Positions 52,998 to 62,368 of a stretch of 64,000 nt of DNA are shown here, piece by piece. Under the pieces are notes generated by a model. It saw only the letters and a list, made by a program, of their open reading frames with translations, made no database searches and was not told where the DNA came from. Both the position numbers and the translations under genes were made by a program. Each line of letters starts with the position of its first letter. The stretch's first letter is position 1. Source of the stretch: Mesorhizobium wenxiniae (GTDB lineage Bacteria; Pseudomonadota; Alphaproteobacteria; Rhizobiales; Rhizobiaceae); assembly GCF_002284535.1 (NCBI RefSeq), contig NZ_NPKH01000020.1, positions 992,001 through 1,056,000 of the forward strand, given 5' to 3'.

Positions 52998-53986
52998 ATG
53001 GCCGATCCGATCGTTGCCGCCATCGCCTTCGATGGCATCAGTCCGTTCCACCTTTCCGTGCCGTGCCTTGTATTCGGCGAAGACCGCGCCGCGCTCGACC
53101 TGCCGCGCTTCGACTTCCGCATCTGTGCGATCGAAAGCGGGCCTATCCATACCGAAGCAGGATTGACCGTGACTGCGCCGCAAGGGCTTGGCAGCCTCGA
53201 CGGCGCGGACATCGTCATCGTCCCAAGCTGGCGAGATCTCGAAAATCCCCCACCTGCGGTTCTGGTAGAGGCGCTGCTGCGAGCGCACCGCAACGGCACA
53301 TTGATTGTCGGACTGTGCCTCGGCACCTTCGCTGTTGCGGCGACCGGACTGCTTTCGGGGCGGCGAGCCGCGACGCACTGGGCCTATACCGAGCAGCTGC
53401 AGGCGCTTTATCCCGACATGATCGTCGATCCGGACGTGCTCTACATCGACAATGGCGATGTCATGACATCTGCCGGCGTCGCCGCCGGGCTTGACTGCTG
53501 TCTCCACATCGTGCGAGCCCGCTACGGCGCCGAGGCGGCTCTTCGACTTGCCCGGCAGATCGTGCTTTCTCCCCATCGGCAAGGTGGGCAGGCGCAGTTC
53601 ATAGAACGCACCATCGCCAGGACCGGCAACGCGGATCGCTTCACACAGGCCCTCGACACGGTGCGCAAAACGCTTGGCGATCTGCACAGTCTGGACAGCG
53701 TCGCCGACGCCGCCGGTCTCACCCGCCGGACGTTCACGCGCCGCTTCCAGAAAACGATCGGCACCAGTTTCGGCGACTGGCTGATCGATCAGCGCGTCGC
53801 GCTGGCGCAGCGGCTGCTGGAAGCAACGGAAAAATCGATGGACACGGTTGCTCCTTCGAGGCCGGGTTCGGTAGCGCCACGTCGCTGCGCCAGCACTTCG
53901 CGGCACGGCTCAGGACCTCGCCCGCGCAGTACCGGCGCGAATTCTCGAAGAACGCTGATCAGGACGCGCACGCCGCCTCGCATTGA
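52998..53986 (+). pseudogene. GlxA-type AraC regulator (DJ-1/PfpI-like N-terminus), frameshifted near the 3' end
   Basis: ATG at 52998. Residues 1-190 have the DJ-1/PfpI-like domain (GADIVIVPSWRDLENPP, IVGLCLGTFAVAATGLLSGR). The first AraC HTH follows (LDSVADAAGLTRRTFTRRF). After TEKSMDTVA near base 53848 the second HTH is in another frame (SFEAGFGSATSLRQHF, then LRTSPAQYRREFSKNADQ) to TGA at 53984-53986. One missing base explains it; in the uncorrected frame the ORF would run to 54209 antisense to the acetyltransferase. Confidence 0.85.
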
Positions 53987-53995
53987 TCCGGATGC

Positions 53996-54553
53996 TCAGC
54001 CGCGCCTGACCGGCCGCGCCGGGTTGCCCACAACCGTGGTGTTTGGCGGCACATTGCGCGTCACCACAGCACCCGCTCCGACAATGGCGCCGGCGCCGAT
54101 GCTGATCCCAGCGAGGATGACCGCACTGCCGCCGATCCAGGCATTGTCGCCGATCTCGACCGGCTTGGCGATCTCCAGCCCGGCCTGTCGCCCCGCTGCC
54201 TCTTTGTGATGCTCGGCGCAGTAGATCTGCACGTTGGGGCCGAGTAGCGTTCCCTTGCCGATGCGGACTGGCGCCGTATCGAGGATGATGCAGCCGGCAT
54301 TGAGGAAGACGCCGTCGCCGAGAAAGATGTTGAAGCCATAGGCGCAGTGGAACGGCGCTTCGATCCGGGCGCGCTCGCCCGCAGCGCCGAGCAGCGACTT
54401 CAAGGCAGGTCCGACGTCGCCACGTTGCCGGGGCGGCAAGCTGTTGTGTTCGAACACCGCGTCGCGAGCGAGGATGCGCAGCGCCTCCAGCTCTGAGTCG
54501 AGGCAAGTATACCACTCGCCCGCGGCCATATTTATGCGCTCGCTTCCGTTCAA
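53996..54553 (-). CDS. Maltose/galactoside/NodL-type sugar O-acetyltransferase
   Basis: 185 residues from a TTG at 54553, which has AGGAGGG 8 bases upstream; ATG at 54529 is the alternative. The N-terminal mac domain (MAAGEWYTCLDSELEALRIL) precedes the left-handed beta-helix hexapeptides: IEAPFHCAYGFNIFLGDGVF, NAGCIILDTAPVRIGKGTLL, GISIGAGAIVGAGAVV, ending VVGNPARPVRR. It transfers acetyl from acetyl-CoA to sugar hydroxyls. Similarity to NodL is expected in rhizobia, but no nod genes or nod box are nearby. Confidence 0.9.
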   Translation of the reverse strand: MNGSERINMAAGEWYTCLDSELEALRILARDAVFEHNSLPPRQRGDVGPALKSLLGAAGERARIEAPFHCAYGFNIFLGDGVFLNAGCIILDTAPVRIGKGTLLGPNVQIYCAEHHKEAAGRQAGLEIAKPVEIGDNAWIGGSAVILAGISIGAGAIVGAGAVVTRNVPPNTTVVGNPARPVRRG

Positions 54554-54698
54554 GGCGATGCCCTCCTGTCTTACCCTGCTGTTTCAACGTGATGTCAAAG
54601 CACAGTCCATAAAAATCGGGTAACGCAGAGATCGCAGGCCTCTGGTCAAATGCCGATCCTATGCTAGCCTAGTTCGTGTGATCGAGGGGGGATCAATC

Positions 54699-55160
54699 AT
54701 GCTGTACATCCTTGCACTTCTGATCGGCGTCGTTGCCGGCCTTCGCGCCATGACCGCGCCCGGCGCCGTCGCCTGGGGCGCTTATCTCGGCTGGCTGCCG
54801 GTCGCCGTAACCTGGGCTGGTTTCATGGGCCATTGGATCACGGTCGGCATCTTCACCATCCTGGCCGTCGCAGAGCTCGTCACCGACCAGCTGCCGTCGA
54901 CGCCGAGCCGCAAGGTCCCACAGCAGTTCGGCGCACGCATCGTCATGGGCGCCTTCACCGGCGCAGTGATCGGCGCGACCGGCGGCGCCACGATCGGCGG
55001 CCTGATCGCAGGCGCCATCGGCGCGGTGATCGGCACGCTGGGCGGCGCCGAGCTGCGCAAACGCCTGGCGATCGCTTTCGGCAAGGACCTGCCAGCCGCC
55101 CTTGTCGAGGACGCGGTGGCGATCATCGGTGGCCTGCTGATCGTGGTGGCGGTGGCATGA
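54699..55160 (+). CDS. DUF4126-type membrane protein
   Basis: 153 residues; ATG at 54699 chosen because GAGGGGG lies upstream (an in-frame GTG at 54678 is the alternative). Several hydrophobic, Gly/Ala-rich helices (LYILALLIGVVAGLRAMTAP, GAFTGAVIGATGGATIGGL, AIIGGLLIVVAVA) and ELVTDQLPSTPSRKVP in the middle, consistent with DUF4126. The stop overlaps the ATG of the FAD oxidoreductase by four bases, so the two are co-translated. Function unknown. Confidence 0.8.
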   Translation: MLYILALLIGVVAGLRAMTAPGAVAWGAYLGWLPVAVTWAGFMGHWITVGIFTILAVAELVTDQLPSTPSRKVPQQFGARIVMGAFTGAVIGATGGATIGGLIAGAIGAVIGTLGGAELRKRLAIAFGKDLPAALVEDAVAIIGGLLIVVAVA

Positions 55161-56533
55161 CGGCAAAGACATTCGACGCCATCATCATCGGCGCCGGACA
55201 GGCCGGCCCGTCGCTCGCCGGCCGGCTGACGGCGGCCGGCATGAGCGTGGCGCTGATCGAGCGAAAACTGGTTGGCGGCACCTGCGTCAATACCGGCTGC
55301 ATGCCGACCAAGGCCATGGTGGCAAGCGCCTATGCCGCGCATCTTGCCCGCCGCGCCGCCGACTACGGCGTGACGCTCTCCGGCCCGGTCGGCGTCGACT
55401 ACAAGGCGATCAAGGCGCGCAAGGACAAGGTGTCGAACGACGCCCGCGGCAACCTCGAAAGCTGGATCGCCGGCATGGACAAATGCACGCTTTATCGCGG
55501 CCATGCGCGCTTCGAATCTGCCAATTCCGTGCGTGTCGGCGACGACCTGCTGAGCGCCGAGAAGATATTCCTCAACACCGGCGGCCGCGCCTCGGTGCCC
55601 GACCTGCCCGGTGTCAACGACATTTCGTACCTGACCAATTCGTCGATGATGGATCTCGACGAGTTGCCGCGCCATCTCGTCGTCGTCGGCGGCAGCTACG
55701 TCTCGCTCGAATTCGCGCAGATGTTCCGCCGTTTCGGATCAGAGGTCACTGTGATCGAAAAGAGCCCGCGGTTGATCGGCCGCGAGGATGAGGATGTCTC
55801 AGCCGCCATCCTGTCCATCTTCGAAAACGAAGACATCACGGTCCATCTCGGCGCCGATGACATCGGCTTCGCCAGAAAGGGCAACGAAATTGCCGTGACC
55901 TTCTCCGCCGACAAGGCGCCGGCGGTCGGCTCGCATGTGTTGCTGGCGCTGGGCCGAACGCCCAACACCGACGATCTCGGCCTCGACAGAGCCGGCGTCG
56001 AGGTCGACAAACGCGGCTTCATTGTCGTTGACGACCAGTTGCGCACCAGCGTGCCCGGCATTTGGGCGATGGGTGACTGCAACGGCAAAGGCGCCTTCAC
56101 CCACACCTCCTACAATGACTACGAGATCGTCGCCGCCAATCTGCTCGACAACGATCCGCGCAAGGTGAGCGACCGCATCGAGGCCTATGCGCTTTATACC
56201 GATCCGCCGCTCGGCCGCTGCGGCATGACGGAGACAGCGGTAAGAAAGTCCGGGCGTCGCGCGCTGGTCGGCCAGCGGCCGATGACCCGCGTCGGCCGCG
56301 CCGTCGAGAAAGGCGAGACGCAAGGTTTCATGAGGATCCTGGTCGACGCCGGCACCAAGGAAATCCTCGGCTGTTCGGTGCTCGGCCCCGGCGGCGACGA
56401 GGCGATACACTGCGTGCTCGATCTGATGTACGCCAAGGCGCCGGTCAGCACGCTCGCGCGGGCAACCCATATCCACCCCAATGTCTCCGAACTTCTGCCC
56501 ACCATTGCCCAGGAATTGAAGCCGCTGGCATAG
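55157..56533 (+). CDS. Mercuric-reductase-like FAD/NAD(P) disulfide oxidoreductase
   Basis: 458 residues from the ATG at 55157. FAD-binding GAGQAGPSLAGRL at residues ~12-24, redox-active pair in GGTCVNTGCMPTKAM, NAD(P) Rossmann VVVGGSYVSLEFAQ, the GIWAMGDCNGKG FAD site and a C-terminal dimerisation domain with HIHPNVSELLP, where the His-x-His is typical of MerA-like enzymes. The N-terminal metal-binding domain and the terminal Cys pair of true MerA are absent, so the substrate is probably not Hg2+. It is translationally coupled to the DUF4126 gene. Confidence 0.88.
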   Translation: MTAKTFDAIIIGAGQAGPSLAGRLTAAGMSVALIERKLVGGTCVNTGCMPTKAMVASAYAAHLARRAADYGVTLSGPVGVDYKAIKARKDKVSNDARGNLESWIAGMDKCTLYRGHARFESANSVRVGDDLLSAEKIFLNTGGRASVPDLPGVNDISYLTNSSMMDLDELPRHLVVVGGSYVSLEFAQMFRRFGSEVTVIEKSPRLIGREDEDVSAAILSIFENEDITVHLGADDIGFARKGNEIAVTFSADKAPAVGSHVLLALGRTPNTDDLGLDRAGVEVDKRGFIVVDDQLRTSVPGIWAMGDCNGKGAFTHTSYNDYEIVAANLLDNDPRKVSDRIEAYALYTDPPLGRCGMTETAVRKSGRRALVGQRPMTRVGRAVEKGETQGFMRILVDAGTKEILGCSVLGPGGDEAIHCVLDLMYAKAPVSTLARATHIHPNVSELLPTIAQELKPLA

Positions 56534-56682
56534 GCCGGGCAGGCGTTTGGAACCAGTAGTGTCCACCGCACCCCTTCGGGAGCCGGCCGAGAGAGTCTTG
56601 CGCCCATAGCGCGAAAAGCTGGACCAATCGACAGCGTATCGGCGAAAGGGCATGTGTTCGGCCTCTTTCTTGGAGGAATATC

Positions 56683-57756
56683 ATGCAAAAATCGATCGAG
56701 CGCATCGCCGGCGACAGCGAGGGCGTTTCCTATGAATTCCCGGTGTTCCGCTTCGAGGGAGCGGACAAATCGGCATCTTCGGCCTATCTGCAGGCAGCGC
56801 TGCATGCCGGCGAACTGCCGGGCGTCGTCGCCATTGACGCGCTGATGCCCATGCTCGGAAAAGCCGAAGCGGAGGGCCGCATCAAGGGCAATATCACCGT
56901 CGTACCGCAAGCCAATCCGATCGGCCGCGCCCAGTATCATTTCGGCGAGCATCAGGGCCGCTTCCATCTGGGCACCCGCACCAACTTCAACCGCGGCTTT
57001 CCGCTGCTGGCCGTGCCCGACATCTCACTCCTGCCGGACACGACCCGTGGCACCGTCGACCAGCGGCTGAAGATCCGGCTGCTGCAGGTTTCCATCGGCC
57101 ACGACATCGTGCTCGACCTGCATTGCGACGACGAGGGCCTCGCCTACCTCTATGTCCACACCAGCCTGTGGCCGGCGATGGCGGATTGCGCGGCCGCCAT
57201 GGGCGTCGACGCGGTGGTGCTGTGGGATGAGGACACCGACGGCACCTTCGAGGGCGCCTCGATCATGCCGTACCAGAACGTTCCCGCCGACGTCGCGCGC
57301 CTCGATCGACGCGTCGCCACCACGGTCGAATATCGCGGCATACTCGATGTCGATGGCGCTCTGGCCGCCTCAGATGCCGAAGGGCTCTATCGGCTGCTGG
57401 TGGCACGCGGCGTGATCGTGGATCAGACCCTGCCCGAGCCCGGCGGCCTTGCCGGGCCTAATTTTTTCACCGGCATTGTCGCACCGCTCGAAAACATCGA
57501 CATGATGCCGGCGCCCCGAGCGGGCGCGGTCCTTTACGAGGTGAAGCCCGGCGACCGTGTGGCAAAAGGCGCACTGCTTGCCACCATCGTCCATGCGCCA
57601 GGTGAGCCCGACGGCCGCACGCAAGTGTTCGCACCGCAGTCGGGCATCATCCTGACACGGCGTTCCCGGCGCATCATCCGTGCCGGCGAAGACCTGCTGA
57701 AGCTGGTCGGCGACAGGAAGAGCGCCGACGCAAGGTCGGGGACGCTGGAGGACTGA
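56683..57756 (+). CDS. Succinylglutamate desuccinylase/aspartoacylase-family zinc hydrolase
   Basis: 357 residues, ATG at 56683 with GGAGG 6 bases upstream. Zinc-site signatures of the M14/AstE-AspA family: [19 protein letters not shown] (His and Glu), then [15 protein letters not shown] (His). The C-terminal ~110 residues form a barrel-like domain ([18 protein letters not shown]) with a lipoyl-like turn. It probably deacylates an N-acylated amino acid; the substrate cannot be told. It lies just upstream of the trp leader but is probably a separate transcription unit. Confidence 0.86.
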   Translation: MQKSIERIAGDSEGVSYEFPVFRFEGADKSASSAYLQAALHAGELPGVVAIDALMPMLGKAEAEGRIKGNITVVPQANPIGRAQYHFGEHQGRFHLGTRTNFNRGFPLLAVPDISLLPDTTRGTVDQRLKIRLLQVSIGHDIVLDLHCDDEGLAYLYVHTSLWPAMADCAAAMGVDAVVLWDEDTDGTFEGASIMPYQNVPADVARLDRRVATTVEYRGILDVDGALAASDAEGLYRLLVARGVIVDQTLPEPGGLAGPNFFTGIVAPLENIDMMPAPRAGAVLYEVKPGDRVAKGALLATIVHAPGEPDGRTQVFAPQSGIILTRRSRRIIRAGEDLLKLVGDRKSADARSGTLED

Positions 57757-57794
57757 GGGCCTATGCCCTTCGCCAAGCGCTTCATTGAATCCAG

Positions 57795-57823
57795 TTGCGT
57801 GGCCGTTCAATCGCCGCTATTGG
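57795..57823 (+). promoter_or_regulatory. trp promoter
   Basis: TTGCGT (57795-57800), a 16-base spacer and CTATTG (57817-57822). The trpL ATG at 57831 lies 8 bases after the -10 box, so the transcript would start at or next to the AUG, matching the leaderless trpL mRNA known in S. meliloti. Confidence 0.75.
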
Positions 57824-57830
57824 AATCGCC

Positions 57831-57875
57831 ATGAACATGCGCTCGATCAAGACCGTTTGGTGGTGGGCTCGCTGA
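57831..57875 (+). CDS. trpL: trp leader peptide
   Basis: A 14-residue ORF reading [14 protein letters not shown], stop TGA. Three consecutive Trp codons four codons from the end make it a tryptophan sensor: ribosome stalling here decides between antiterminator and terminator. The position of the WWW run and the terminal AR match peTrpL of S. meliloti, whose leader RNA also acts in trans as an sRNA and whose peptide has its own regulatory role. It is below the length of standard ORF calling. Confidence 0.95.
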   Translation: MNMRSIKTVWWWAR

Positions 57876-57915
57876 CAGCGGCCTGTTCGAAACGCGTGCG
57901 CGTGAAAATAGAAGG

Positions 57916-57954
57916 TGGCCGCAACGGAATGTCCGGGCGGCCATTTGTTTTTTC
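57916..57954 (+). terminator. trp attenuator terminator
   Basis: TGGCCGC (57916-57922) pairs with GCGGCCA (57937-57943) and is followed by TTTGTTTTTT. It lies 41 bases after the trpL stop and 65 bases before trpE(G). Release here would give a ~125-nt leader RNA. Confidence 0.92.
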
Positions 57955-58018
57955 AAGCCATGCCCCGGGTCCGTTGCCCCAAGACGCTGAAATAGCCAAG
58001 ACGCTGATGGAGACGGCA

Positions 58019-60208
58019 ATGACGACGAAAATTCTGGAGAACGGGGCGGAGCGCTTCGTCACGGCGGGTGGCGTGACGATTACCCGCGAGCGCCATGATC
58101 GCCCTTACGAAGGCGCGATCGACGCCTATATCGACGGGCTGAATGCGCGCCGTGGCGCCGTGTTTTCCTCGAATTACGAATACCCCGGCCGCTATACGCG
58201 CTGGGACACCGCCATCATCGACCCGCCGCTGGTGATCTCGGCGCGCGGCCGCGCCATGCGCATCGAGGCGCTGAACAGCCGTGGCGAGATGCTTCTACCG
58301 GTGATCGGCAAGGCGCTCGGCGGCCTTGACGACGTGACGATCGCCGAGACCTCGAAAAGACTGATCCGCCTCGACGTGGCCAGGCCCGGCCGTGTCTTCA
58401 CTGAAGAAGAACGCAGCCGCGTTCCCTCCGTCTTCACCGTGTTGCGCACCATAACCGCTCTGTTCAAGACGGAGGAAGACGCCAATCTCGGCCTCTACGG
58501 CGCCTTCGGCTACGATCTCGCCTTCCAGTTCGATCCGGTCGACTACAAGCTCGAGCGCCAGCAAAGCCAGCGCGACCTTGTGCTGTTCCTGCCCGACGAG
58601 ATCCTGGTCGTCGATCACTATTCGACCAAGGCCTGGACCGACCGCTACGACTATTCCGGCGACGAGTTTTCGACGGAGGGATTGCCCCGCGACGAGATCG
58701 TCGAGCCGTTCAAGACCGCCGACCGCATTCCGCCGCGCGGCGACCATGAGCCGGGCGAATATGCCAATCTGGTGCGCAAGGCGATGGAGAGCTTCAAACG
58801 CGGCGACCTGTTCGAGGTGGTGCCCGGCCAGATGTTCTACGAGCGCTGCGAGACACCGCCTTCCGACATTTCACTCAAGCTGAAGACCATCAACCCGTCG
58901 CCCTATTCCTTCTTCATCAATCTCGGCGAAGGCGAATACCTGATCGGCGCTTCGCCGGAAATGTTCGTGCGCGTCAACGGCCGCCGTGTCGAGACCTGCC
59001 CGATCTCCGGCACGATCAAGCGAGGCGACGACGCCATTTCCGATTCGGAGCAGATCCTGAAATTGCTCAATTCGAAGAAGGACGAATCCGAGCTGACCAT
59101 GTGCTCGGACGTCGACCGCAACGATAAGTCGCGGGTTTGCGACCCAGGCTCGGTGCGCGTCATCGGCCGCCGCCAGATCGAGATGTATTCGCGGCTGATC
59201 CACACCGTCGATCACATCGAGGGGCGGCTGCGCGAAGGCATGGACGCCTTCGACGCGTTCTTGTCGCATGCCTGGGCGGTCACCGTCACCGGCGCGCCGA
59301 AATTATGGGCGATGCGCTTCATCGAGCAGAACGAGAAGAGCCCGCGCGCCTGGTATGGCGGGGCGATCGGCATGGTCAATTTCAACGGTGACATGAACAC
59401 CGGCATGACGCTTCGCACCATCCGCATCAAGGATGGCATCGCCGAGGTGCGCGCCGGCGCCACGCTGCTCTTCGACAGCATTCCCGAGGAAGAAGAAGCC
59501 GAAACCGAACTGAAGGCATCCGCCATGATCTCCGCCATCCGCGACGCCAAGTCAGGCAATGCCGCCGACACCGAACGCGCCACCGCGCGCGTCGGCGACG
59601 GCGTCAACATCCTGCTGGTCGACCACGAGGACTCCTTCGTCCACACGCTGGCCAACTATTTTCGCCAGACCGGCGCCAATGTATCGACTGTGCGCACACC
59701 TGTGCCGGACGAGGTCTTCGACCGGCTGAAACCCAACCTGGTCGTGCTGTCGCCCGGTCCCGGCACGCCGAAGGACTTCGACTGCGCCGCCACCATCAAA
59801 CGGGCCCGCGCGCGCGACCTGCCGATCTTCGGCGTCTGCCTCGGCCTGCAGGCGTTGGCCGAGGCCTATGGCGGAGAGTTGCGGCAGCTGCACGTGCCAA
59901 TGCATGGCAAACCGTCGCGCATCCGCGTGTCGAAGCCGGGCATCATCTTTTCCGGCCTGCCCAAGGAGGTGACGGTCGGCCGCTATCACTCGATCTTCGC
60001 CGATCCGGTGCGGTTGCCCGATGCTTTCGTCGTCACGGCCGAGACGGAAGAAGGCGTGATCATGGCCTTCGAGCACAGCAAGGAGCCGATCGCCGCGGTG
60101 CAGTTCCACCCGGAATCGATCATGACTCTCGGACACAATGCCGGCATGCGCATCATCGAGAACATCGTTGCGCATCTGCCGCGCAAGGCCAAGGAAAAGG
60201 CGGCTTAG
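58019..60208 (+). CDS. trpE(G): Fused anthranilate synthase TrpE-TrpG
   Basis: 729 residues from the ATG at 58019 (GGAG 8 bases upstream). The frame is open back to 57785 through the leader, but family proteins begin as this one does, followed by [20 protein letters not shown]. Residues 1-515 are component I (chorismate to anthranilate; [37 protein letters not shown]). Residues 530-729 are the glutamine amidotransferase with Cys607 in [10 protein letters not shown] and the His-Glu pair in VQFHPES. The fusion is typical of rhizobia. Controlled by the attenuator upstream. Confidence 0.97.
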   Translation: MTTKILENGAERFVTAGGVTITRERHDRPYEGAIDAYIDGLNARRGAVFSSNYEYPGRYTRWDTAIIDPPLVISARGRAMRIEALNSRGEMLLPVIGKALGGLDDVTIAETSKRLIRLDVARPGRVFTEEERSRVPSVFTVLRTITALFKTEEDANLGLYGAFGYDLAFQFDPVDYKLERQQSQRDLVLFLPDEILVVDHYSTKAWTDRYDYSGDEFSTEGLPRDEIVEPFKTADRIPPRGDHEPGEYANLVRKAMESFKRGDLFEVVPGQMFYERCETPPSDISLKLKTINPSPYSFFINLGEGEYLIGASPEMFVRVNGRRVETCPISGTIKRGDDAISDSEQILKLLNSKKDESELTMCSDVDRNDKSRVCDPGSVRVIGRRQIEMYSRLIHTVDHIEGRLREGMDAFDAFLSHAWAVTVTGAPKLWAMRFIEQNEKSPRAWYGGAIGMVNFNGDMNTGMTLRTIRIKDGIAEVRAGATLLFDSIPEEEEAETELKASAMISAIRDAKSGNAADTERATARVGDGVNILLVDHEDSFVHTLANYFRQTGANVSTVRTPVPDEVFDRLKPNLVVLSPGPGTPKDFDCAATIKRARARDLPIFGVCLGLQALAEAYGGELRQLHVPMHGKPSRIRVSKPGIIFSGLPKEVTVGRYHSIFADPVRLPDAFVVTAETEEGVIMAFEHSKEPIAAVQFHPESIMTLGHNAGMRIIENIVAHLPRKAKEKAA

Positions 60209-60236
60209 CTCCGGTTTCGGCGGCCGGAAGCAATCA

Positions 60237-61166
60237 ATGACCGCTATCGATCCGAAAACCACCGCCAAGCGCAAGGTCGCCAGCCTCGCCTTCTGGTCGA
60301 TAGTCGTCGCTTTCGTCGTGCTCGGCCTGAAGCTGGCGGCCTGGCACGTCACCGGTTCCGTGGCGCTGTATTCGGACGCGCTGGAATCGATCGTCAACGT
60401 CATTGCCTCGGCCGCAGCCTACTGGGCGATCCAGGTCAGCTACAAGCCGGCCGACCAGGATCATCCATTCGGCCATCACAAGGCCGAGTATTTCTCGGCC
60501 GTGCTGGAAGGCGTGCTGATCGTTCTGGCAGCCCTGCTGATCCTCAACGAAGTGTGGTGGTCCTTGCGGCATCCCGCCCCACTCGAACAGCCCTGGACCG
60601 GCCTCGCCATCAACGGTGTCGCGACAGTGATCAACGCCTTCTGGGCCTTAACGCTGATCCGTGCCGGCCGTGCCGAGAAGTCGCCGGCACTGGTTGCCGA
60701 CGGCAGGCACATCATGACCGACGTGGCGACCTCCGTCGGCGTGTTCATTGGTCTGGTCGGTGCCGTGCTCACCGGCTGGCAAGTCCTCGATCCCGCTCTT
60801 GCCGTCATCGTCGCGCTGAACATCCTGTGGCAGGGCTGGCACGTCATCGGCTCGTCGATGAACGGGCTCATGGACCGCGCCGTCGATACACAGGAGCACA
60901 TGCACATCCGCGACGTCATTTCGGCCAATTGCAAGGGCGCAATGGAAGTCCACGATCTGAAGACGCGGATTGCCGGCCGCGCCACGTTCATCGAGTTCCA
61001 CCTGGTCGTCGATGCCGATATGTCGGTGGGCGCCAGCCACGTCATTTGCGACCGCATCGAGGATGCGCTGAAGGCCGAGATCCCCTCGGTGCGCGTCACC
61101 ATTCATGTCGAGCCCGACGACGAGGCAAAGCTGCCCAAGGGCACGACGGCCGTGCCGTTCGCGTGA
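60237..61166 (+). CDS. Cation diffusion facilitator (CDF) metal transporter
   Basis: 309 residues from the ATG at 60237 (GGAAG upstream), 28 bp after trpE(G). Six membrane helices; TM2 carries SDALESIVNV and TM5 carries DGRHIMTDVATS, whose Asp/His pairs form the metal site in Zn/Fe/Mn transporters. A His-rich loop HPFGHHKAEYF follows TM2 and the C-terminal cytoplasmic domain ends VRVTIHVEPDDEA. It exports divalent metal in exchange for protons. It may be co-transcribed with trpE(G). Confidence 0.9.
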   Translation: MTAIDPKTTAKRKVASLAFWSIVVAFVVLGLKLAAWHVTGSVALYSDALESIVNVIASAAAYWAIQVSYKPADQDHPFGHHKAEYFSAVLEGVLIVLAALLILNEVWWSLRHPAPLEQPWTGLAINGVATVINAFWALTLIRAGRAEKSPALVADGRHIMTDVATSVGVFIGLVGAVLTGWQVLDPALAVIVALNILWQGWHVIGSSMNGLMDRAVDTQEHMHIRDVISANCKGAMEVHDLKTRIAGRATFIEFHLVVDADMSVGASHVICDRIEDALKAEIPSVRVTIHVEPDDEAKLPKGTTAVPFA

Positions 61167-61193
61167 GGCGGTTCTGTAGGCCCTCAAAACTTC

Positions 61194-62273
61194 TCAAGGC
61201 ATGCAGGCGGATTGCGGCATCGGCTCCAGCCGGTAGACCTTGTCGTCGGATGCGGTCTCGCCTTCGGCCGTCTTCGAGCATAGGTCGATGATCGGCAGGC
61301 TGCTGTTGGGATTGGCCAGCATCATCGTGCCGTTGGCGCCGCGGCGCAGATAAATCTCCTTGGCTGCGATGTCGCAGGAAAAGTCGCTCGTCTTTCCGCT
61401 CGCGACACAGCGCCACTGGTCCGCTTCGCCGTCACAACTGTAGGTCTGCGTGACCTCGGCGGCGTTCCGACGCGTGGTTAGGGAAACAGCTATGTCGGCG
61501 CCGCTTGGCCAGCTTGCCGGATCGCCGCCCTTGGCGAAGGAGGCCAGCTCGATCGGGCCCCGGAAAACCCTGATGGTGTGGGTAAGCTGATCGGGATGCG
61601 AGTCGAGATGCGCGGCATCGTAGTCGCGCCCGTAGCAGAACGGCTGGTCCGGTTTCAGCCGCTCACGCAGCGGTGCTCCCAGCGCCGGATCGACCGGATC
61701 GATGCGCGCGAATTCGGCCTTGCAGGTCTGCGTCGGCATACGGTCGAGCCGAAAGCCGTCGTCTTCTGTGCCGAGCGCCTGCTTGGCGTATTCCTTTTCA
61801 CCCAGCTCATCCTCGGCGCCAGCATCGAGATTAAGGTTGCGATGCACGCCGGAGACGATCAGCCGGCCTTTTTCATCAACGTTCAGTAAGGCCATGGTGC
61901 GGTCGCATTCCATGCCGCAATGAAGCTCGCTCGACTGCGGATCACCCTTGCCGCACCAACCGCCAACCCACTCGGGTTTCTTGGCGCCGCGCACCGTCGT
62001 CGCCATGAAGCCGTTGTAGCCGGACGGACCGCTGCTCGGCTCCTCGTTGGGATGGCTGACCGGATCGCTGCCGTAGTAGAAGAAAATCCGTCCCACCTTC
62101 TGGTTCGGATGTACCTTGAGATGCGCGGCATCATAGACACGCCCGAAACAGGCATCCTTGCCGTCCGGGCTGAGTTCGGTGAGCTTAGGCGTATCCTCGG
62201 CAAAGGCGGTGCCGGCAACAGCGGCAAGCAAGGCGACACCAAGTCCGGCGCCCACAATGGTATTCGATGTCAT
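61194..62273 (-). CDS. Exported hypothetical protein with internally duplicated domain
   Basis: 359 residues. Signal peptide at residues 1-25 (GVALLAAVAGTAFA). The mature protein contains two copies of one domain: CFGRVYDAAHLKVHPNQKV at about residues 42-60 and CYGRDYDAAHLDSHPDQLT at about 213-231, each followed by a strand with a Cys-containing second half (CDRTMALLNVDEKGRLIVSG; SCDIAAKEIYLRRGANG). Around ten Cys suggest disulfides. I do not know the family. Convergent with the CDF gene and divergent from the DsrE-like gene. Confidence 0.78.
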   Translation of the reverse strand: MTSNTIVGAGLGVALLAAVAGTAFAEDTPKLTELSPDGKDACFGRVYDAAHLKVHPNQKVGRIFFYYGSDPVSHPNEEPSSGPSGYNGFMATTVRGAKKPEWVGGWCGKGDPQSSELHCGMECDRTMALLNVDEKGRLIVSGVHRNLNLDAGAEDELGEKEYAKQALGTEDDGFRLDRMPTQTCKAEFARIDPVDPALGAPLRERLKPDQPFCYGRDYDAAHLDSHPDQLTHTIRVFRGPIELASFAKGGDPASWPSGADIAVSLTTRRNAAEVTQTYSCDGEADQWRCVASGKTSDFSCDIAAKEIYLRRGANGTMMLANPNSSLPIIDLCSKTAEGETASDDKVYRLEPMPQSACMP

Positions 62274-62368
62274 CTGCCCCTCCTCGCCCGACAGGACGTG
62301 ACTTCAATTTATGCTAGGATCGAGGCCGAAGCCACGCAATTTGCGAGGACGGCATTCTGGAGAACGAC

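Noticed and set aside
53996..54553. nodL of a symbiosis island
   Set aside because: The hexapeptide acetyltransferase fits the wider maa/lacA/nodL family, but no nod box, other nod genes, transposases or low-GC island are nearby.
57785..58018. N-terminal extension of trpE(G) to 807 residues
   Set aside because: It would run through the trp leader and attenuator; the family N-terminus and Shine-Dalgarno place the start at 58019.
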